From contig JBAMDO010000263.1 in assembly GCA_037074765.1 (NCBI GenBank), forward strand, positions 1 to 63,641: a DNA stretch of 63,641 nt. The letters are read 5' to 3'. Source of the stretch: Mansonella perstans (Eukaryota; Nematoda; Chromadorea; Rhabditida; Onchocercidae). The notes beneath the pieces are model-generated. The model was not told where the DNA came from. It was given only the letters and a program-made list of their open reading frames with translations, and ran no database searches. The position numbers were made by a program, and so were the translations under genes. Numbering within the stretch: position 1 is the first letter of the stretch; each line of letters opens with the position of its first letter. Positions 15,001 to 29,390 of this stretch are shown piece by piece.

Positions 15001-16812
15001 TACCATTCTTAAGTGATTGAAATATCAGTTATCTTATGACGTATGGTAAATACTGTTTTGGTTTCCAGCACTATCTCATGAGCATTCATCTGTTTTCACT
15101 TGTGCCGGTTTTGCCCCTATTTGAGTATATGTTGTACTCTCTTTTTGGGTACAAAAGAAAAGTCCATGTAAAGTATGCGCAGTATTTCAATATACGTATT
15201 CATTAAAACGGCAGCTGACAGTGTTAATGGGCTAGATTACTCTTTAGTAATAAATATCGCAATATGCATCTGTTTATGAAAGTAAATGAAATACGCATAC
15301 TGTTTCGACTCTTTCAGCATTAATTAATAATGAAATTCCCACAGCTATATTTTAATAAATTTAATCCGTTCTGGTTGATCACAGAATTCATTATTTCATC
15401 AAGTTCACGTTTTTTAGAGACAGAAAAATATGCACATGTCACATTCTTCTTCAACGGCGGTGTAGAGAAACAGTTTGCAAATGAAGAGCGTTGCTTAGTA
15501 ATATCACCGAAAGTTGCCACTTATGATCTTGACCCACCAATGAGTTCAGCCCAAGTGGCCGATAAAGTAATTTATTTATTCGTTTATGGAAAATGATTCT
15601 CACTTCACGTTATACTGTTCGTCAGGCAACATAATGTTTCAACTCTAACTTTTGAAAAATACGTGAAATTTCACATGGTTTAGCTAGGTTTCCGAAAAAA
15701 GAAAAAAAAAAGATTTTTGTTGTCTCGAGTTTTTTACTTATTAGATTTTCTTTTTCTTATTTTTGAAAAATACTGTTTTAACGAAAACTCTTTGATCTCC
15801 TGCTTCTTTCAGATGATAGAACAACTGAATGCGAAAAAACATCCATTTATAATGTGTAATTTTGCACCTCCTGATATGGTTGGCCACACTGGAGTTTATG
15901 AAGCGGCAGTGAAAGCAGTTGAAGCAACTGGTCACTTTTTTCATTCATTCTTGTCTAAATTTTTATTAGTTTTATTCGAAGCAGCGAGTGTATAGTTCCA
16001 GCTAATGTCTTGGCTGGTTCTAAATCACGCGTCGCAATTCATCTTTTCTGTCAGGAAAAATGCCCAGGACTTATTTTTAGTTCGTTGATATTGATATATT
16101 TGTTCTGCTATTACTATTAAAAGCTTTTTAGATATTGCTATTGGACGAATATATGAAGCATGCAAGAAGAACGACTATATACTGATGGTAACTGCAGATC
16201 ATGGAAATGCTGAGAAAATGATAGCGCCAGACGGTAGCAAGCATACTGCTCACACTTGCAATTTAGGTACATTTTCTATGTTTCGCACTTTTAATTAAAA
16301 CCCGCCACATGGGCTTGATATATATCGGACATTTCATTTCAAAAGTCTCCAATAAATTTTTGCCATTAGGGAGTTTTTTTAGGTTCTTTTGTCTTTTGGG
16401 AATAATTTTAATATTCCGTTGTCCGTTTAACATGATCTTTGCTTACTTAATCAGGTTTGTCAGGAATACGATACAGATGTCCCTTTTAATGTTAAATTTT
16501 ACATTGCATTTGGAGGAAAGCGGATTTTTTTTCACTTCGAGGAATTAATGGCGAAGTTAGAAGAATTGTATTCTTGGGATACTGTAGCTCAGTTTTACAA
16601 AGCATTAGATTTTATTTCATGCTATTTTTGGACATTTTTGGCTATATTTTCTTGCAGTACCATTCACTTGCTCCTCACTGAAATACAAGTTCATGGACAA
16701 GTTACCTGATCGAGACATGGCACTTTGCGATGTCGCTCCAACGGTGCTAAAAATTATGGGTCTGCCGTTGCCATCCGAGATGACCGGACAGCCACTGGTT
16801 ATTGAAGGCTAG
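12081..16812 (+). CDS. ipgm-1: Cofactor-independent phosphoglycerate mutase (iPGM)
   Basis: Cytosolic glycolytic and gluconeogenic enzyme (EC 5.4.2.12) that interconverts 3- and 2-phosphoglycerate using two metal ions and a phosphoserine. Twelve exons close in phase to 515 residues, the length I know for filarial iPGM: 12081-12150, 12251-12414, 12585-12701, 13059-13191, 13279-13394, 13798-13942, 14395-14513, 14795-14921, 15418-15566, 15813-15930, 16132-16266 and 16658-16812. Visible motifs are VIDGWG (metal Asp near residue 14), GNSEVGH with the catalytic Ser near 63, GGVHSH (His near 124), GDGRD near 151-155, FDYRADRMR, and VTADHGNAE (metal ligands Asp442 and His443). The residue before GGVHSH is Asn where I recall Asp in relatives; this position varies in the family. 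Nematodes use this enzyme whereas vertebrates use the unrelated cofactor-dependent one, hence its interest as a drug target. All introns are GT-AG. Confidence 0.97.
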
Positions 16813-19800
16813 ATGAAGTTTGGTCTGGATCAAAAGAATTCTTTTGCGATGTCTCCTTTTCTATTTGACAGTTGATTTTTGTGCTAGTTCTCAGCATTTA
16901 CAGATTATGTGGTTGTAGAGATGAGATAAAAATTAGCAAACTACTACTATTTCATGTCCTTAGAGCTTTTCTGTGTTTTAATAAGGTACTTCCGTTTAAT
17001 TTATTTCCGAGTGAAAGTATTTTTATTAGATAAAATATCGTGTTAATGTTTCTGTTTACATGAATGCATAGATCTCATGTAAGTCATTCAAATGATTTTC
17101 AAATGAAATATTAGCACAAAATACATTTATATACTCTTGTTGATTAATCCCTCTGAAAATCATATAATTCTATATTTTTCTAACATTCGATTTTTCAAAA
17201 AGAAGCTCCATTTTGTTTTAAAAGCATGTGCCCTTTCTTTTTAAAAGTCCCTTGAAATGACGTATCCTGAAGATTTAAACATTTATTTTGCTGTCTACAA
17301 AAAAATTTTTTAGTAGTGTATGCTACAAATGAAATTTTTTTTCAATCCTATATGTTTAAATAAATTATTCTAAAGAAAGCAAAAAAAAAGACTCAGTTAA
17401 TTAGAGCATTTAAAGGTGGTTCAAAGTATTTCTTTCGAAAAATGTGTTTGAAGAACTTGCTTGGCTCATTTGGTTCATTTCTCAAACACTTTAACTTATT
17501 CCATTGGTTTATTCCGGCAGCACACCAGAGCTGCTTGTTCCGTGATCGTTTTTCATCCTTTTATCTAAATGAAAATCGATTGATTATTTAATGCTGATAG
17601 CAATGGCAATAATGATGGTTATGGTTTATAGTCTTTTAAAACAATTCTTTTGAGATTTTCCTTTTTTAACTTTTCGGTAAAAAAGAACGTCAGAATTAGC
17701 GTAAACAAATCTTTTCAGAGCCTTTAAAATTATTTCCAGCAAGCAATAAAATTAAAATTAAAATTAATTTTTCTTGTAGCCTAATTTATCCGACATTCGT
17801 ATCATCATTTCTATAAATTATGGTTTAAGGATATGATACATTCCAATTGTTTGCGTTATGAAATTTAAAGTGAAAAGGAAAGAAAAAAAATGCGGCAAAT
17901 AATATATGCAATGAAAGACTGCTTCTTTTGTTCAATTCGTTGAATAATCATCTTTGCCTATTTTCCAGTAATATTTTGCGGATATTTCATATTTCGGAAT
18001 TCCTGAGGAATTTTAGTATGCTAGAAAAAAATCCAATAATATTTTAAACGGGAAACGATTAAAACGATAGGAAATATTATATAAGGCTGAAGTCACTACT
18101 AGTGTTCATGTTTTTTGTACCGAATATACTTTCATATTGATTACAGTATGACTCCTTCAAATATTATACTTATTTTCAGTGAGATATTCACGAAGGTAAA
18201 AATTCATTTTTTTTATTCCACAGATAAAATCTCATTTTTTGATTATTGAAATAAATCCAAGGTTACTTATTTCATTTTTTGGTTATTAAAATAAATCCGA
18301 AGTCAACTTATTTTTTGGCTGCTAAGATAAATTCGAAATTAACAAGTCTTCAAATGTTATCAGATTATTGTTTTGCTAATTACTTTGAAAATGTAATACC
18401 TCGGTTTACAATATCAATCATTATTTTATCACTATTTGTGATATTACCGGATTTTTACAATTTGTTTGTCACTTTTGGAAGATTTACCAGACTTTGAAAT
18501 ACTTTAAGCTATTATTATTAAAAATATAAATCATGCTATTCAAAAATTACCCATTAAGTATATTCCGTTTAAATTTTTTTATTAAATATTTACCAAAAAA
18601 TAATCTTAAGTAATCTACCAATGATTACCATTAATTATGATGGTATTTTGCATAACGTTATAATTAATTTCATTAATGAAATACCAGAAATAAATCTTTT
18701 TACATTTATCAACTTCTGAGTTTCCATTTCAAATTTTACATTTAACTGAAAAAAACATGTAAATAATTGATTATTTTTACTTTATTTCACATCCATTTTT
18801 TATTGCTTCTCTATGGTGATAATCAAAAGAGAAAATAATTGATAAATTTAGATGATAAGAAATCATTATCAAGTTCCTGCATTATTGTTTTCTATTTTTC
18901 TGTTTGCATATATTATTTGCTTTAGTAAATGATAATTCGGAATTTTGCTCTAATCTCTGAAAAGTAATATTTCATGATAAATTTAAATCCTCTCTCGTGC
19001 AACCATTCATATCATTTTTCCTATTAATTTTAGAAAATTATTGCTAATAAAAAAAAAAAAAAAAAGAAATTAATCATTTGGAATAAAAAGAGGAAAAGAG
19101 AGAGAGAAAAAAAAGGAAGACGAGAAAGAAAGAGAATTAGTAATTGGTAGAAAACAATTAATGAGATGTTGTTACTTATAAAAAAAATAAATAAATAATG
19201 CAACGAGCAAAACACGAGTGGATTTTATAAATTTCAGGAAGCGTAAACCGATAAGATAGACTAGACAAGGCGTACGTGATACGCATGATATTTTTTGGCT
19301 TTTCACTTTTCTATCTTATCGTTGTATAAAACTAAAATTTTAGATTATTTCGTTTTTCGCTCTTTTAAGCATAAATTGACAAAAATAAAATGTACCCTAT
19401 TATTGCATTATTATATGTTGGCTAAATATATCTAGACGTTAGCAATGCTTTAATATATTTAGACGTCAGCAATGTTGTTTAATATATTTAAGCGCCCTGT
19501 CAACTGCTTAGTCCATTACTTTCATCTTATTATTTAGCATTTAATTATTCATTATAATTGTATCTTCAAAATATTCTAGTTCTTTTTTTTTTTTTTTTTT
19601 TGCTAAATTTTGATTAAAAAATATTTCTGACAGTAAAAAAGAGCAATTCGTCAGATATTGCTTGATCTTTTTTAGTACGAAATTTAATTGCTGTTTTACA
19701 GTTACTGTTTCAATCATAATTTCAAACTTTTAATGTCTTCATGCTTTTCCTTTTTTTTTTTTTTGCTTATTTATTTCAAGTCATATTTTGTCCACCTGGT

Positions 19801-22439
19801 CTTTTATTCTTTTAATTTTTATCCGACTACAATCTTTTTAGGTATACACTATTAATATCTGCATATCGTATAATAAGATTTTTACTCGTAATACCAATTT
19901 AAATGTTTTTTGTCAATATTAAGAATGAGTTATATTTATAAAAATAATAGTAATAATAACTGTAGTAAAAACAATGGTGCGATTTATGAATGTGAAATTC
20001 AATGACAATATGTGAGAGTAAGAATTGAAATAATAATTGAAAAATAATGACTCTGAATTCAAGGTACAATACAATTCAATCATTTTAAATAATATAAGAG
20101 GACGAAAATGCAGAAAATATTTCGAGCAGAAAAAAGGTCAGAAAGAAGCTGGTAATAGTGCATGATTGATTTATGTTGTGAAATTGTTTAAATAATCAGA
20201 TTAGCTGGATTAAATAGAATGCTAAACAAGTTTTAATTAAGTTTGTCAGCTCAAAAGATGTAGAAGGCATAATAAACAAATCAATTTGCTTCCTTCGTCA
20301 GAAATCCTAAAACTTGACAAACAATCAATAATTCGCAGTTAACAAAATATGGTAATTGTATAATAAATCAAATTTATTTGCTAAGTTGCTAAACCTTTAC
20401 AACCTAAAAATTATTTGAAATAAAACAAATCAAATTACTTACAAAATTCTGATTTTAAGACAAAATTATTTGATATAGTAAATCAAATTATGATATTTTC
20501 AAACAAATTTTGTTACTTTTGCAAAAATAATCTTCTAGCATTCAATACAGTTAATCAAACTGTGATATTTTTGTAAGTAACAAGATTTCTTTAAAATTGT
20601 CACAAATAGTAATGATTTTGTGGCACTTTTTATTTGGCCGTTGTTAAAAAAAATAGCCCGTTTTATTATAACAACTGTTAAACAGCAATATCTTTATTAT
20701 TATCGCTGTATTGCTATTATTTTGAATTGCTCAATTTGCATTAAAATTTATAATTCTAAACTAATTACCGCTGAAAATCTCTTTGAAATAACATGAGGGG
20801 ATAAAAAGACAAATTTTAGCAACAAATGACCGAGCCGGAATTTTTGACAAATAATAGCGAAAATGATAATTTAAAAAAAAGTTAATTTAACACCAAGAAG
20901 AAAGAAAAGGAACGAAAAAGAAGGAAGAAAAAAATTGAGTTTTTGTTCCAAACACTGTCAAATCTTTAGTATCCCCCAATGAATTTTATAAATAATGGAA
21001 GCAATTTAGAATCGGTAAAAACAAAACGGAGGCGAAAAATTGAAGCTAAAATTGTAAGGAGCGGATTTTTTTTTTCGTTTTTTCGTCCTTTGAGACAGAA
21101 AAGTATTGGAAGTGAAAAAGCAAATTGAAAATGATAAATTCTTTTTTTCCCTGAAGAAAAATTTTGCACATCAGTAAAAAAAACTGAGAAGTAAACAAAG
21201 TATGGACTAGAGACATATTTCAAATACTTTTAAATTTTATTAAGTAATAATCTTCACGTGAGAAAAAATCATCTATTTTATTTACTTGTTGCTAATAACT
21301 TTAAATTATTAAATAAACATTAGCTTACCGCTGACTTTAAATGAATATTATCTTATCACGATTATTATTTATCAGTAATCATGTTAAAATTTGATTGACA
21401 AGGTTCTTGGAAGGAATCAGACTAAGATTTTAAAATATTTTACTTTAGCTTATGCTCTTTACCACATATGTCATAATCTTTGTGGATCCACAAGTTACAT
21501 TTTGCTTGTTTAGGCATTATAAATTTAGGCGAAATAAAATTTGCCAAATAAAACAAAATAAAAATTTAGCCTCAGCATAATTTTTGGCTACAATAAACTC
21601 TCTGAATTAAACTGTTAGTTGATATCATGGATTCTTTTCTTTCTTTTTCCTCATCCTTTCGCTTGTTCTTTACTTATTTAAAATGACTAAAATTTGTTTC
21701 TTTGTCAGATTTGTTTTGTTTTTTTGTGCTAGCGATATTATTATTACCACCATATTTTTATCAAAATTTCTCAGTCTAATTAATGCTAATTAAAGAAAAG
21801 AATAAGTTACCCATTCTGTTTTTCTTGTTTACAATATTAATTATTTTTGTAATATAAATTACAGAAAACTTCCGATAGAATAATTTTTTTTAATCGATAA
21901 TGCATCACAGACACGACTCTACCAAAATATTCACATTAAAAATTTTATCTTTATAGCATTAGCCTTCTTAGATGATATTCATGCTTAAATATTTCATTCA
22001 AGATAGACTCCATTACATACGTTTCATCAAAAAAGGTAATTCATAGTTTAAAAAAATGAGTCAATTTTTAATTTGAAAAAATCAATTCATCCTTTATGCC
22101 ATATTAATGAAGCATTTGAAGAAAATTTGTTTGAAGAAAGAAAATTCGCTTATGTTTGAAGAAGTACATTTGAAGAAAATTCGCTTATGCCGGAGAAGAT
22201 CAATAGTGGGTTAAACAAGTACGCTATGCTACAGCGAAAGGTGTGCTTAAGCAACTTAGGCGAGGCATAGGTTTCTTTAGATCATTTTTCTTCTCAATCT
22301 TAATTTTAAGAGTAATCTCAAAGGAGGCAGCAGCATTATGAATTAAATGTCTTCCGATTGGATGTTACAGTAGGCCATTCATTGCAATCAGTGGAGCTGA
22401 GATTGATATACTATTTTAGGAAATCTTTATATCTCTTTG
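16813..22439. other. Gene-poor AT-rich stretch
   Basis: The 3' flank of the mutase gene followed by about 5.5 kb without a supportable gene. Poly-T/poly-A tracts occur near 19050, 19585 and 19750. Short imperfect direct repeats are seen near 18230-18330 (AAATAAATCC units), 19430-19495 (TATTTAGACGT-AGCAATG units) and 22130-22195 (TTTGAAGAAAATTCGCTTATG units). No exon with flanking splice sites was recognised. Confidence 0.5.
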
Positions 22440-23990
22440 TAGGGTCACCTGTCATACGATAGCCCGAGACAAGTTCGCCATATAGAACGACTGAGGGAGG
22501 CAGTGACCCTTCTTCTGGAGACGTTCCCTAGCCAGCGCAACTGTGTCCTCAGCAACATAGCTTCAATGCTGGTGAATCTGCTTGTTGAGGAACTGTTTAT
22601 GATAATGCATTGGATGTTGAAGATTGAGCAGAGGTAGCGGTGATGGAAACGTTCGAGGAGATGCGGTAGATGATGGCCCTCGATTCAGACCTTATAAAAG
22701 AGTTGACAATGTAATGGCTCTATAAACAGCAATTTTGGCGCTTTTTTTCAGATTTTTATTGCACCAAACTCTCTTATGGAGCTTTTCGAAGGTCCTGTAA
22801 TGCCCACATTGAAGTGATGAAAAATCCCTTACGGTGATGTGTGAAGAATAGCATTCATTAAAAAAGTGGAGACCTTCTATGTTGATTTGCAATCCAAAGA
22901 GCTCGGTGGCCTTCAAAAAAATAAGCTACACAGCAGCTTAGGTAGAGCAGTGAGGGCGGCGTCATCAGCAAACAGCAGGGGTCATCAGCAACTTTGAATC
23001 CTCTCTAATTACCTAAATCTGCGCATAATTGGGTCTTTTTTACTCGCTTCGCTGAGCCACCATTTATTTTGAATGTCACGAAGTTTCTGTTGATGTTTGC
23101 TGCATGCAAAACGAAAAACTGCTTTTCTAACATGGCAAGTTGGCTGAGCGATGTGCGCTGACTGAGAAGTTCTCTTCTTTGCTGGCAAATCGTGGATCTG
23201 TTGGTTGCTTCCATACCAGTCTTTGTTTTTCCTTAAGGGAAACCCAAGGGATTCTTCGCAGAACTCCTGGATACTGGTTTTAATATGTTGCCGTGGCATT
23301 TCGGGAGATAGTTCTGTGGTTTGGTTTTCAGGTTTGTTTTGAAGGTTTGCTCGACCATCGTTTAGGCCACCGCTTAAGTTTGAGCGCTTGACGTGGAAAT
23401 TAAGGGTGTTCTGTTTGCTATTCGGTTAGGTATTACACGTGTATGACGGAGTCACGAATATGTCCTTAGCGCACTGTAATCGATGAGATGTCAATGTTTA
23501 GAACGAATGCATCCAGGGTATCTTCAAGCAATCTTTCTACTGAAGTGATAGTGAACTTAATTTAGCACAAAATTATAGTGGAAGACAGTCCGTCAAGGAT
23601 TATGATTTCATCGTCTGCGGGAACTTTTTAAGTAAGATGAAACAGATCAGTATAAAATTTGTTTTTTTCTGCAGGGTAAGCTTTGAAAGTGAGGGCATGT
23701 CGAAAATGTTGAGGAAAACGACATGCTGGATATTTTGAAGTGGAAAACGTAGGGAAATAATGCAATCGGAATGTCCTGTTGACAAATTGAGTGGGTTGGA
23801 ATGTAATGAAACTTTTGATCATTAAGCCAACTCCTGAGAGAGCTATGGGTTTTCTTGACTAATAAAGTATGTAACCCTCACCAAGTTTCTTAAGATTATC
23901 TTTCTCGTGAAGGCGAGCTTTGCTAGGAACGATTATATCGATGTTGAGTGGTCATTATCCCTAGGCAATTAGAACGGAACGATGTTCTCG
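22440..23990 (-). mobile_element. Decayed LINE (endonuclease-reverse transcriptase type)
   Basis: GC-richer than its surroundings and full of frame breaks. Read on the minus strand it follows the order of a non-LTR retroposon ORF with an AP-like endonuclease. First come endonuclease remnants at about 23950-23560 (SGVGLMIKS, then CIISLRFPL in another frame, then an IILDG stretch at the usual LGDFN position). Then an interdomain region at about 23299-23010 (CSKHQQKLRDIQNKWW). Then a catalytic FADDAALTAL near 22970. Then the C-terminal RT region at 22916-22692 (KRVWCNKNLKKSAKIAVYRA, LSTLL) and LLRTQLRWLGNVSRR near 22560-22520. Most of the RT palm before FADD is missing, and a second ADD sequence sits just before it. 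The pattern fits RTE-like or related endonuclease-RT families. It is clearly inactive; exact ends are uncertain. Confidence 0.8.
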
Positions 23991-26900
23991 ATGTTTTCTA
24001 TCCATTGTGTTAAGTGATGTTTCGACATGTAATTGTTAATCTGGAAACACCTTTGGAGGAAGGTGTATTACCCTTCTGACTCCTCTGACTCATTTTCTTT
24101 GTTTGATCGCAAACAGAAGATGTCCTTCGGCCAAGACTAGCCAAGTGGATGAAGAGTGAAGATGAGCTTTGATTAGACTACATTTTTTAAACCCTCCGCA
24201 TTTTGAACGAGCAGTGTTCTCGTTGAATAAAGCTGCTTGGTCATCGGGGACATTACAGAATAAGACTGCCGAACAAGAAGTGATGTCATCTTCAATTGTG
24301 GAAAAAAAAGGAAATGCAGATTTAAAGTTTGGTGCGAAATTTAAATGCTAACCGTTTAGCTTAATTTAACACCACTTAATTATTTAATATTTAATGTTAG
24401 ACTTGTTAAACTAATAGTTATTTCGGTTACGATTCGATTCCGATTACTACTCATTAATTTTTCATATTGTACTTACAAAGCCTAAAGCCTAAAATATACA
24501 TGTTTTCTTTATTTTCTTAATATGCGAATGAAAGCATCTCAGTGATAATTTACCCATATACTTTAATGATGAAACACCTTTATACTTTAATGGTAATATT
24601 TAATCCTTGCATTTTAATGATAATTTTCATTTCTAATCTTTTTACATTTTATACACTTATTCACATGGAAAATATATGTGTTATCCATTTTCATTGAGGA
24701 AAAATGATATTATTTTGAAAAATATTGTTTTACGGCATTTTCATTATTATATTTTTGGTGAATCACTATTTTAAGCAAGCATAATTATTTCTATTTAAAC
24801 AATTCATTTTCCTCATTTTTTCTTTCCATCTCCCTTTCGATGCTTCAAGTTTTGTTGACATTACGTTTAACCATAGAATAATAATTATAAAAAATTTAGA
24901 AAATTTTTTTCATGTAAAATTTGTTTTTGATATTGAAAGAGATAAATAAGAAGACAAAGAACTAATTGAGGATTAATGGATGAAAAAAACGAAAGATCAT
25001 GAGAAAGAGAGATGATGAAAGAAATGAATGTGATTAAAGTTGTAAAAATGACTTTTATTTGCCAATCGACTTGAAGTTCATCTTAAAATTTCAATTTTCA
25101 GCTTATATTGATTGAAAAGAAAAGTAATTATCTTTAGAATTAAACAAAATATTCATACTCTTATTTTTTGTCAAGCACTCTTCATTTATTATTTCAAGAT
25201 GACAAAAATTACTAGGTAGTTTAATTTAAACCAAAAAGTGTCGTATTGTTAACTTATCACAACAATGATAATTTACCGTGATTCATGCAATGAGAAAATT
25301 TGCAATAAAATAGATTTCTTATACTATATGATGATGATGACAAGAAAATTTAAACAAGTATAATTTAATTTATTTGAACAAATGTAATTTAAAATGTATA
25401 ATTTATCATTTCGGGTCACCAACATAGTAATGAAATACTCTTTTAAAGAAAAACGATTGGCACGTCTGTTGCAAAAATTATACAAATCACTTTTTTTTTT
25501 TTTTTTTTAAATTAAAAAACAAGAAAAAGCCAAGCATGAGATTGCAACAAGAAGTACATATCCCTGTGAAATATTCAATGTGAAAGGCAAAAAAAATAAG
25601 AAAAAGGATTTCGAATTGAAATTGTCAGATGCATAAATCAAAGACCTCAATTATTTGCCTATTATCTTTCTCCTATTGCAATTCTAAATATTCTGGCTCA
25701 TCTGCTTTAATTATATTAGCAACAATTTTCTAGTCTTTTTTTTGTTTATTGATCTAATAAAAAAAAATCTCCCAGTTTTTAACTGATTGAATTATAATAG
25801 TAGGATTTCGCTCATAATATACTAAACTTCCTAGAAGCTCATTTGTATAGCAAAATTTTTACTTTAATGTTGTCTCACTCAATTTAAGGATGTAATTCAA
25901 ATCCAATCCTTTTTAACTTATCATGAAATTTGCTTAACAAATAAAATTTCGTTGAATACAGTACTCAGAAAGCTAATAATAGAGCTTCAGCGAAAGAAAT
26001 TTTTCCTCCAGCTATAAAATAAATGGAAAAATTTCTTTTCTAATGCAAAAAATATATCGAATTTCATCTTCCATCACATAACTTTTTTTTTTTAATGCGA
26101 AACAAACAAGTTGCAGTATTGTAAACAATATTTACTTACGAATGATACGTCATTATTCACATGTAACTTTTTAATGACTTCATAAAAACTAGGAAGTCAC
26201 ATTAATTTGATACTGTAATGATCAGAAATCAAGAGAAACTGCATATGAAATCAATTCAAGAAATGCAAATTCTTATAAATTTTAAAAGTTTTTTAGCTTA
26301 TTTCAAGGTGGTTGAATGTTGTAAAGAGAAAAAATATAGATGTATATTCATCCGATATTCTTATTTTTATTTGCAATCGAAACCTTATAACAGAAACATT
26401 AATGATGAATTCACTGCATATTTAACCAAATTTAAATCTTTAATTTTTTCCGAAATTTATTGGATACTTAATTAATTAAATGCAATAATTAACAAAATGT
26501 TAGATTTGAATCAATCTTATACATGTATATTTTTTCTTTTACTTGATTTTTTCTTTAGTATTCCCTTACGACATTCAATTATTAAATGAAATTATTGAAA
26601 TAAGGTTAAAAACTTTTGAAAATCTGCAAAGAATTTTCATTTCTCGAATTTTTATTCATTATATGGCTTTTTTGTTTTCTGATCATTACAGTACCAAATT
26701 CAAAGCTACATTAATTATCTTTATGGGGAAATAATATGTATACGTATTATCGTCCGAATTTTCACTAAGTTACATAACCATATAAAGTCTTGTATAATTA
26801 TATTATTTCGAAAAAAAATAGGAAAAATTTAAGTTTTACTACCCTCATTTGCTGATAAAAAAAACTAATAAAGCATTTTTTTTCTTAACATTCATTTACT

Positions 26901-27509
26901 TTTATGATGATTTGTTAATAATTTTTGCTGCCAAAAATATTATATATATTAAAATGTCACAAAAATATACTTCATTTCATTGTAAGTATTTAGATAAGTG
27001 ATCTACTTAGTGTCAATTGATTGCTATAAATAATAAACGTGATGCTAATTGATTACTTTTATTTTATTTACAGTAGTGATAAATAATTTGTGAAATGTTT
27101 CGCCTTATTCACATTCTATTATCTATTTTGTGAATTAAAAAGTGATTGGAATGTTGCATTCATCATAAAAAAAATGTTGAACGTGAAATTTATTCGAATT
27201 CAATTTTCCTAATTCCTTCTCTAATGCTTAGAAAGCGATTTTTCATCATGTTTTATGGTAATCTAGAAAATTTATTGTTTTTGATGAAAAAAATTAGTTA
27301 CGCCTGCTTCGTCTGCTTCCAGTAATTTTAATTTGCAGCATCGATTTCTTTGAGCACTTCACTCGCCATTTATTTTCATTTTCTTGTAAATTATTTTAGT
27401 CCCAAACCACTTCCTTTTTTTCAGTTACTTTCAAAATTAACCATGAACTAATCTGCATACTAAGATTGTCTTGTAAGAATAATAACCGATCTATTATCAC
27501 ATATCTGGC

Positions 27510-27635
27510 AACAACGACAACAACAACAGCAACAACAACAACAACAACAACAAATGCAGCAATAACAAACAACAACAAAAACAACATCAAAAACAACAGC
27601 AATAATAACAACAATAACGACAACAGTAACTCTTA
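27510..27635. repeat. CAA/AAC microsatellite
   Basis: A nearly continuous run of AAC/ACA triplets interrupted by GAC, AGC and AAT triplets. It opens Thr/Asn-rich frames on + and Val/Leu-rich frames on -, which are artefacts of the repeat. Confidence 0.9.
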
Positions 27636-28949
27636 TTTAGTTGTTTGTATTGTAAATTAATAAACAGTTTCGGCTAAATATAAATGTATCTTTCTTTTCT
27701 CTTTTACAAAATCTACGTTAAGGAAAATTTTCTTTAAAAAAAAGGCGAGAAATTGATTTCAAAACTCAGATTTTAAATTTTATGATGGAGCGGCATGAAG
27801 CCTGTATGAAAAAATGAAACAACTGGAAGAAGACCTGCAAAGTTAAAGCTGAAAATTTATTCAAAAGCTAAAACTAAATTTTATTTTGGAAAATTTTTTA
27901 AATGATTTTTTTACCACTTTAATTTATATTATATATATTTTGAAATATTTTTGTTAATAATAAGTTCTTTAACTTTAATTTTTCAATTAGTAGAACCATT
28001 TCCAATTTGATTTTTCTACTTACCAATATTTATAATTTTGATTTTCAATTAATATATTATTTCTAATTACTAATTTTTTGGAATAATACTATCATCCTTT
28101 TTTCATTACAGGCACCTACGACTTTGTTACATTATTTCATCCATTCATTTTGTAAAAGCCTTGAAAAACAAAAAATAAGCAAATTTTGTTCTCTTTCTTT
28201 TGCCGTTTCATTACATTTACTTTTTCAGGCTCCATCAAACAACAGTGAGTTTTGTTTATCTTATTGTATTTGCATAAAAAAACAAAAAATTTCCTCTTTT
28301 CGAATAAATAAGTAAATTACTAATTAAATAGCATTTGGAGAAAAGGCAAATATTATAGGTTATATGTAAGTTCTGTGAAATGAAACTAAAATAATTGTCA
28401 TTACAAATTATTGTCGCCACAAATATTCACTCTGATAACAACTGATACGATTATCAGCGCATTTATTCATGCTAACAAGTTCTGCAACATCTGACAATGA
28501 AGATTTAAGCATCATGAAATGCATCGTTTACACGGTTCATCTTTTTTCACATCTTCTTTCAAAACACTTACTTCTTTTAGCTGATTTTAAAAAAATATTT
28601 AACTTTGTATCCTTTCGCTTTTTTTTTTGTTTTTCAAAATTTTCCGGTTCATATTAAACAATTTTTCGCTTGTAAAATTTAACGAATCTTTTTAAATGTG
28701 ATTAAAATGCAATTTTAACAAGTAATACTAGAAAATGTTATTATCCATTAAATGAGTCACAGAGTTTGGTGCCAAAATGAAATTAAGAACTTTATGTACC
28801 AGTTAGTTAAAAAGTGTAATAGTAATGGAACACCAGATTTATTATCCCATTAAATGAGTGTTAGAGATTAGTGGCTAATAAAATAAAGAATTTTATAGCT
28901 TTTCTATTTTAAATTCCGGAGATAATCCTGCACAAATCAGTTAAAAATT

Positions 28950-29215
28950 ATGGTAGTAATGATAATAGCAGTGACAGTGACAACGATAATCATGACGATA
29001 ATATAAGTATAACATTAATCATGATAGCAGCAATAATGAAAACGATAATTATAATGTGAAGAACATTAATATAGCAACAATAATAACAGCAATAATAACA
29101 TGGATAGTCATAATGACAATATTAATGCAAGAACATAAACATGTTAAATATAATGATAACATTGATGTGACAAGAATGATAATAATGATGATAACAATTA
29201 TGACAATATAATGAT
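28950..29215. repeat. Degenerate GATAAT/AATAAC-rich simple repeat
   Basis: Low-complexity DNA built from GATAAT, AATAAC and ATGACAAT-like words, ending about 175 bp before the first supported receptor exon. No coding potential. Confidence 0.7.
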
Positions 29216-29390
29216 ACTGTTAGTGTCACAATAAATCTATACGTTTTGATTTCAGAAGAAATTTTTGTTTCCCAATATTTCTTCGACTTACTTTTTTTTC
29301 AAATTTCAAATTTATGATGTTAAGAATTAACAAGGATGCAAAATAGAAATATCAATGGCTTCTGCTTAATTTGTACGTGAATTATTTCAG

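Larger units (their letters stand above)
23991..29390. other. Gene-poor stretch between the LINE and the receptor gene
   Basis: AT-rich with simple repeats: poly-T near 25492-25509, a CAA/AAC-rich tract at about 27510-27635, and a GATAAT-rich tract at about 28950-29215. Some LINE sequence may extend to about 24100. A candidate receptor N-terminal exon starts at an ATG at 28469 and could splice after GCATC at 28525 in phase with 29391, but its donor is weak and this is speculative. Confidence 0.45.

Noticed and set aside
27396..27660. Thr/Asn-rich (+) and Val/Leu-rich (-) open frames
   Set aside because: They are direct translations of a CAA/AAC microsatellite.
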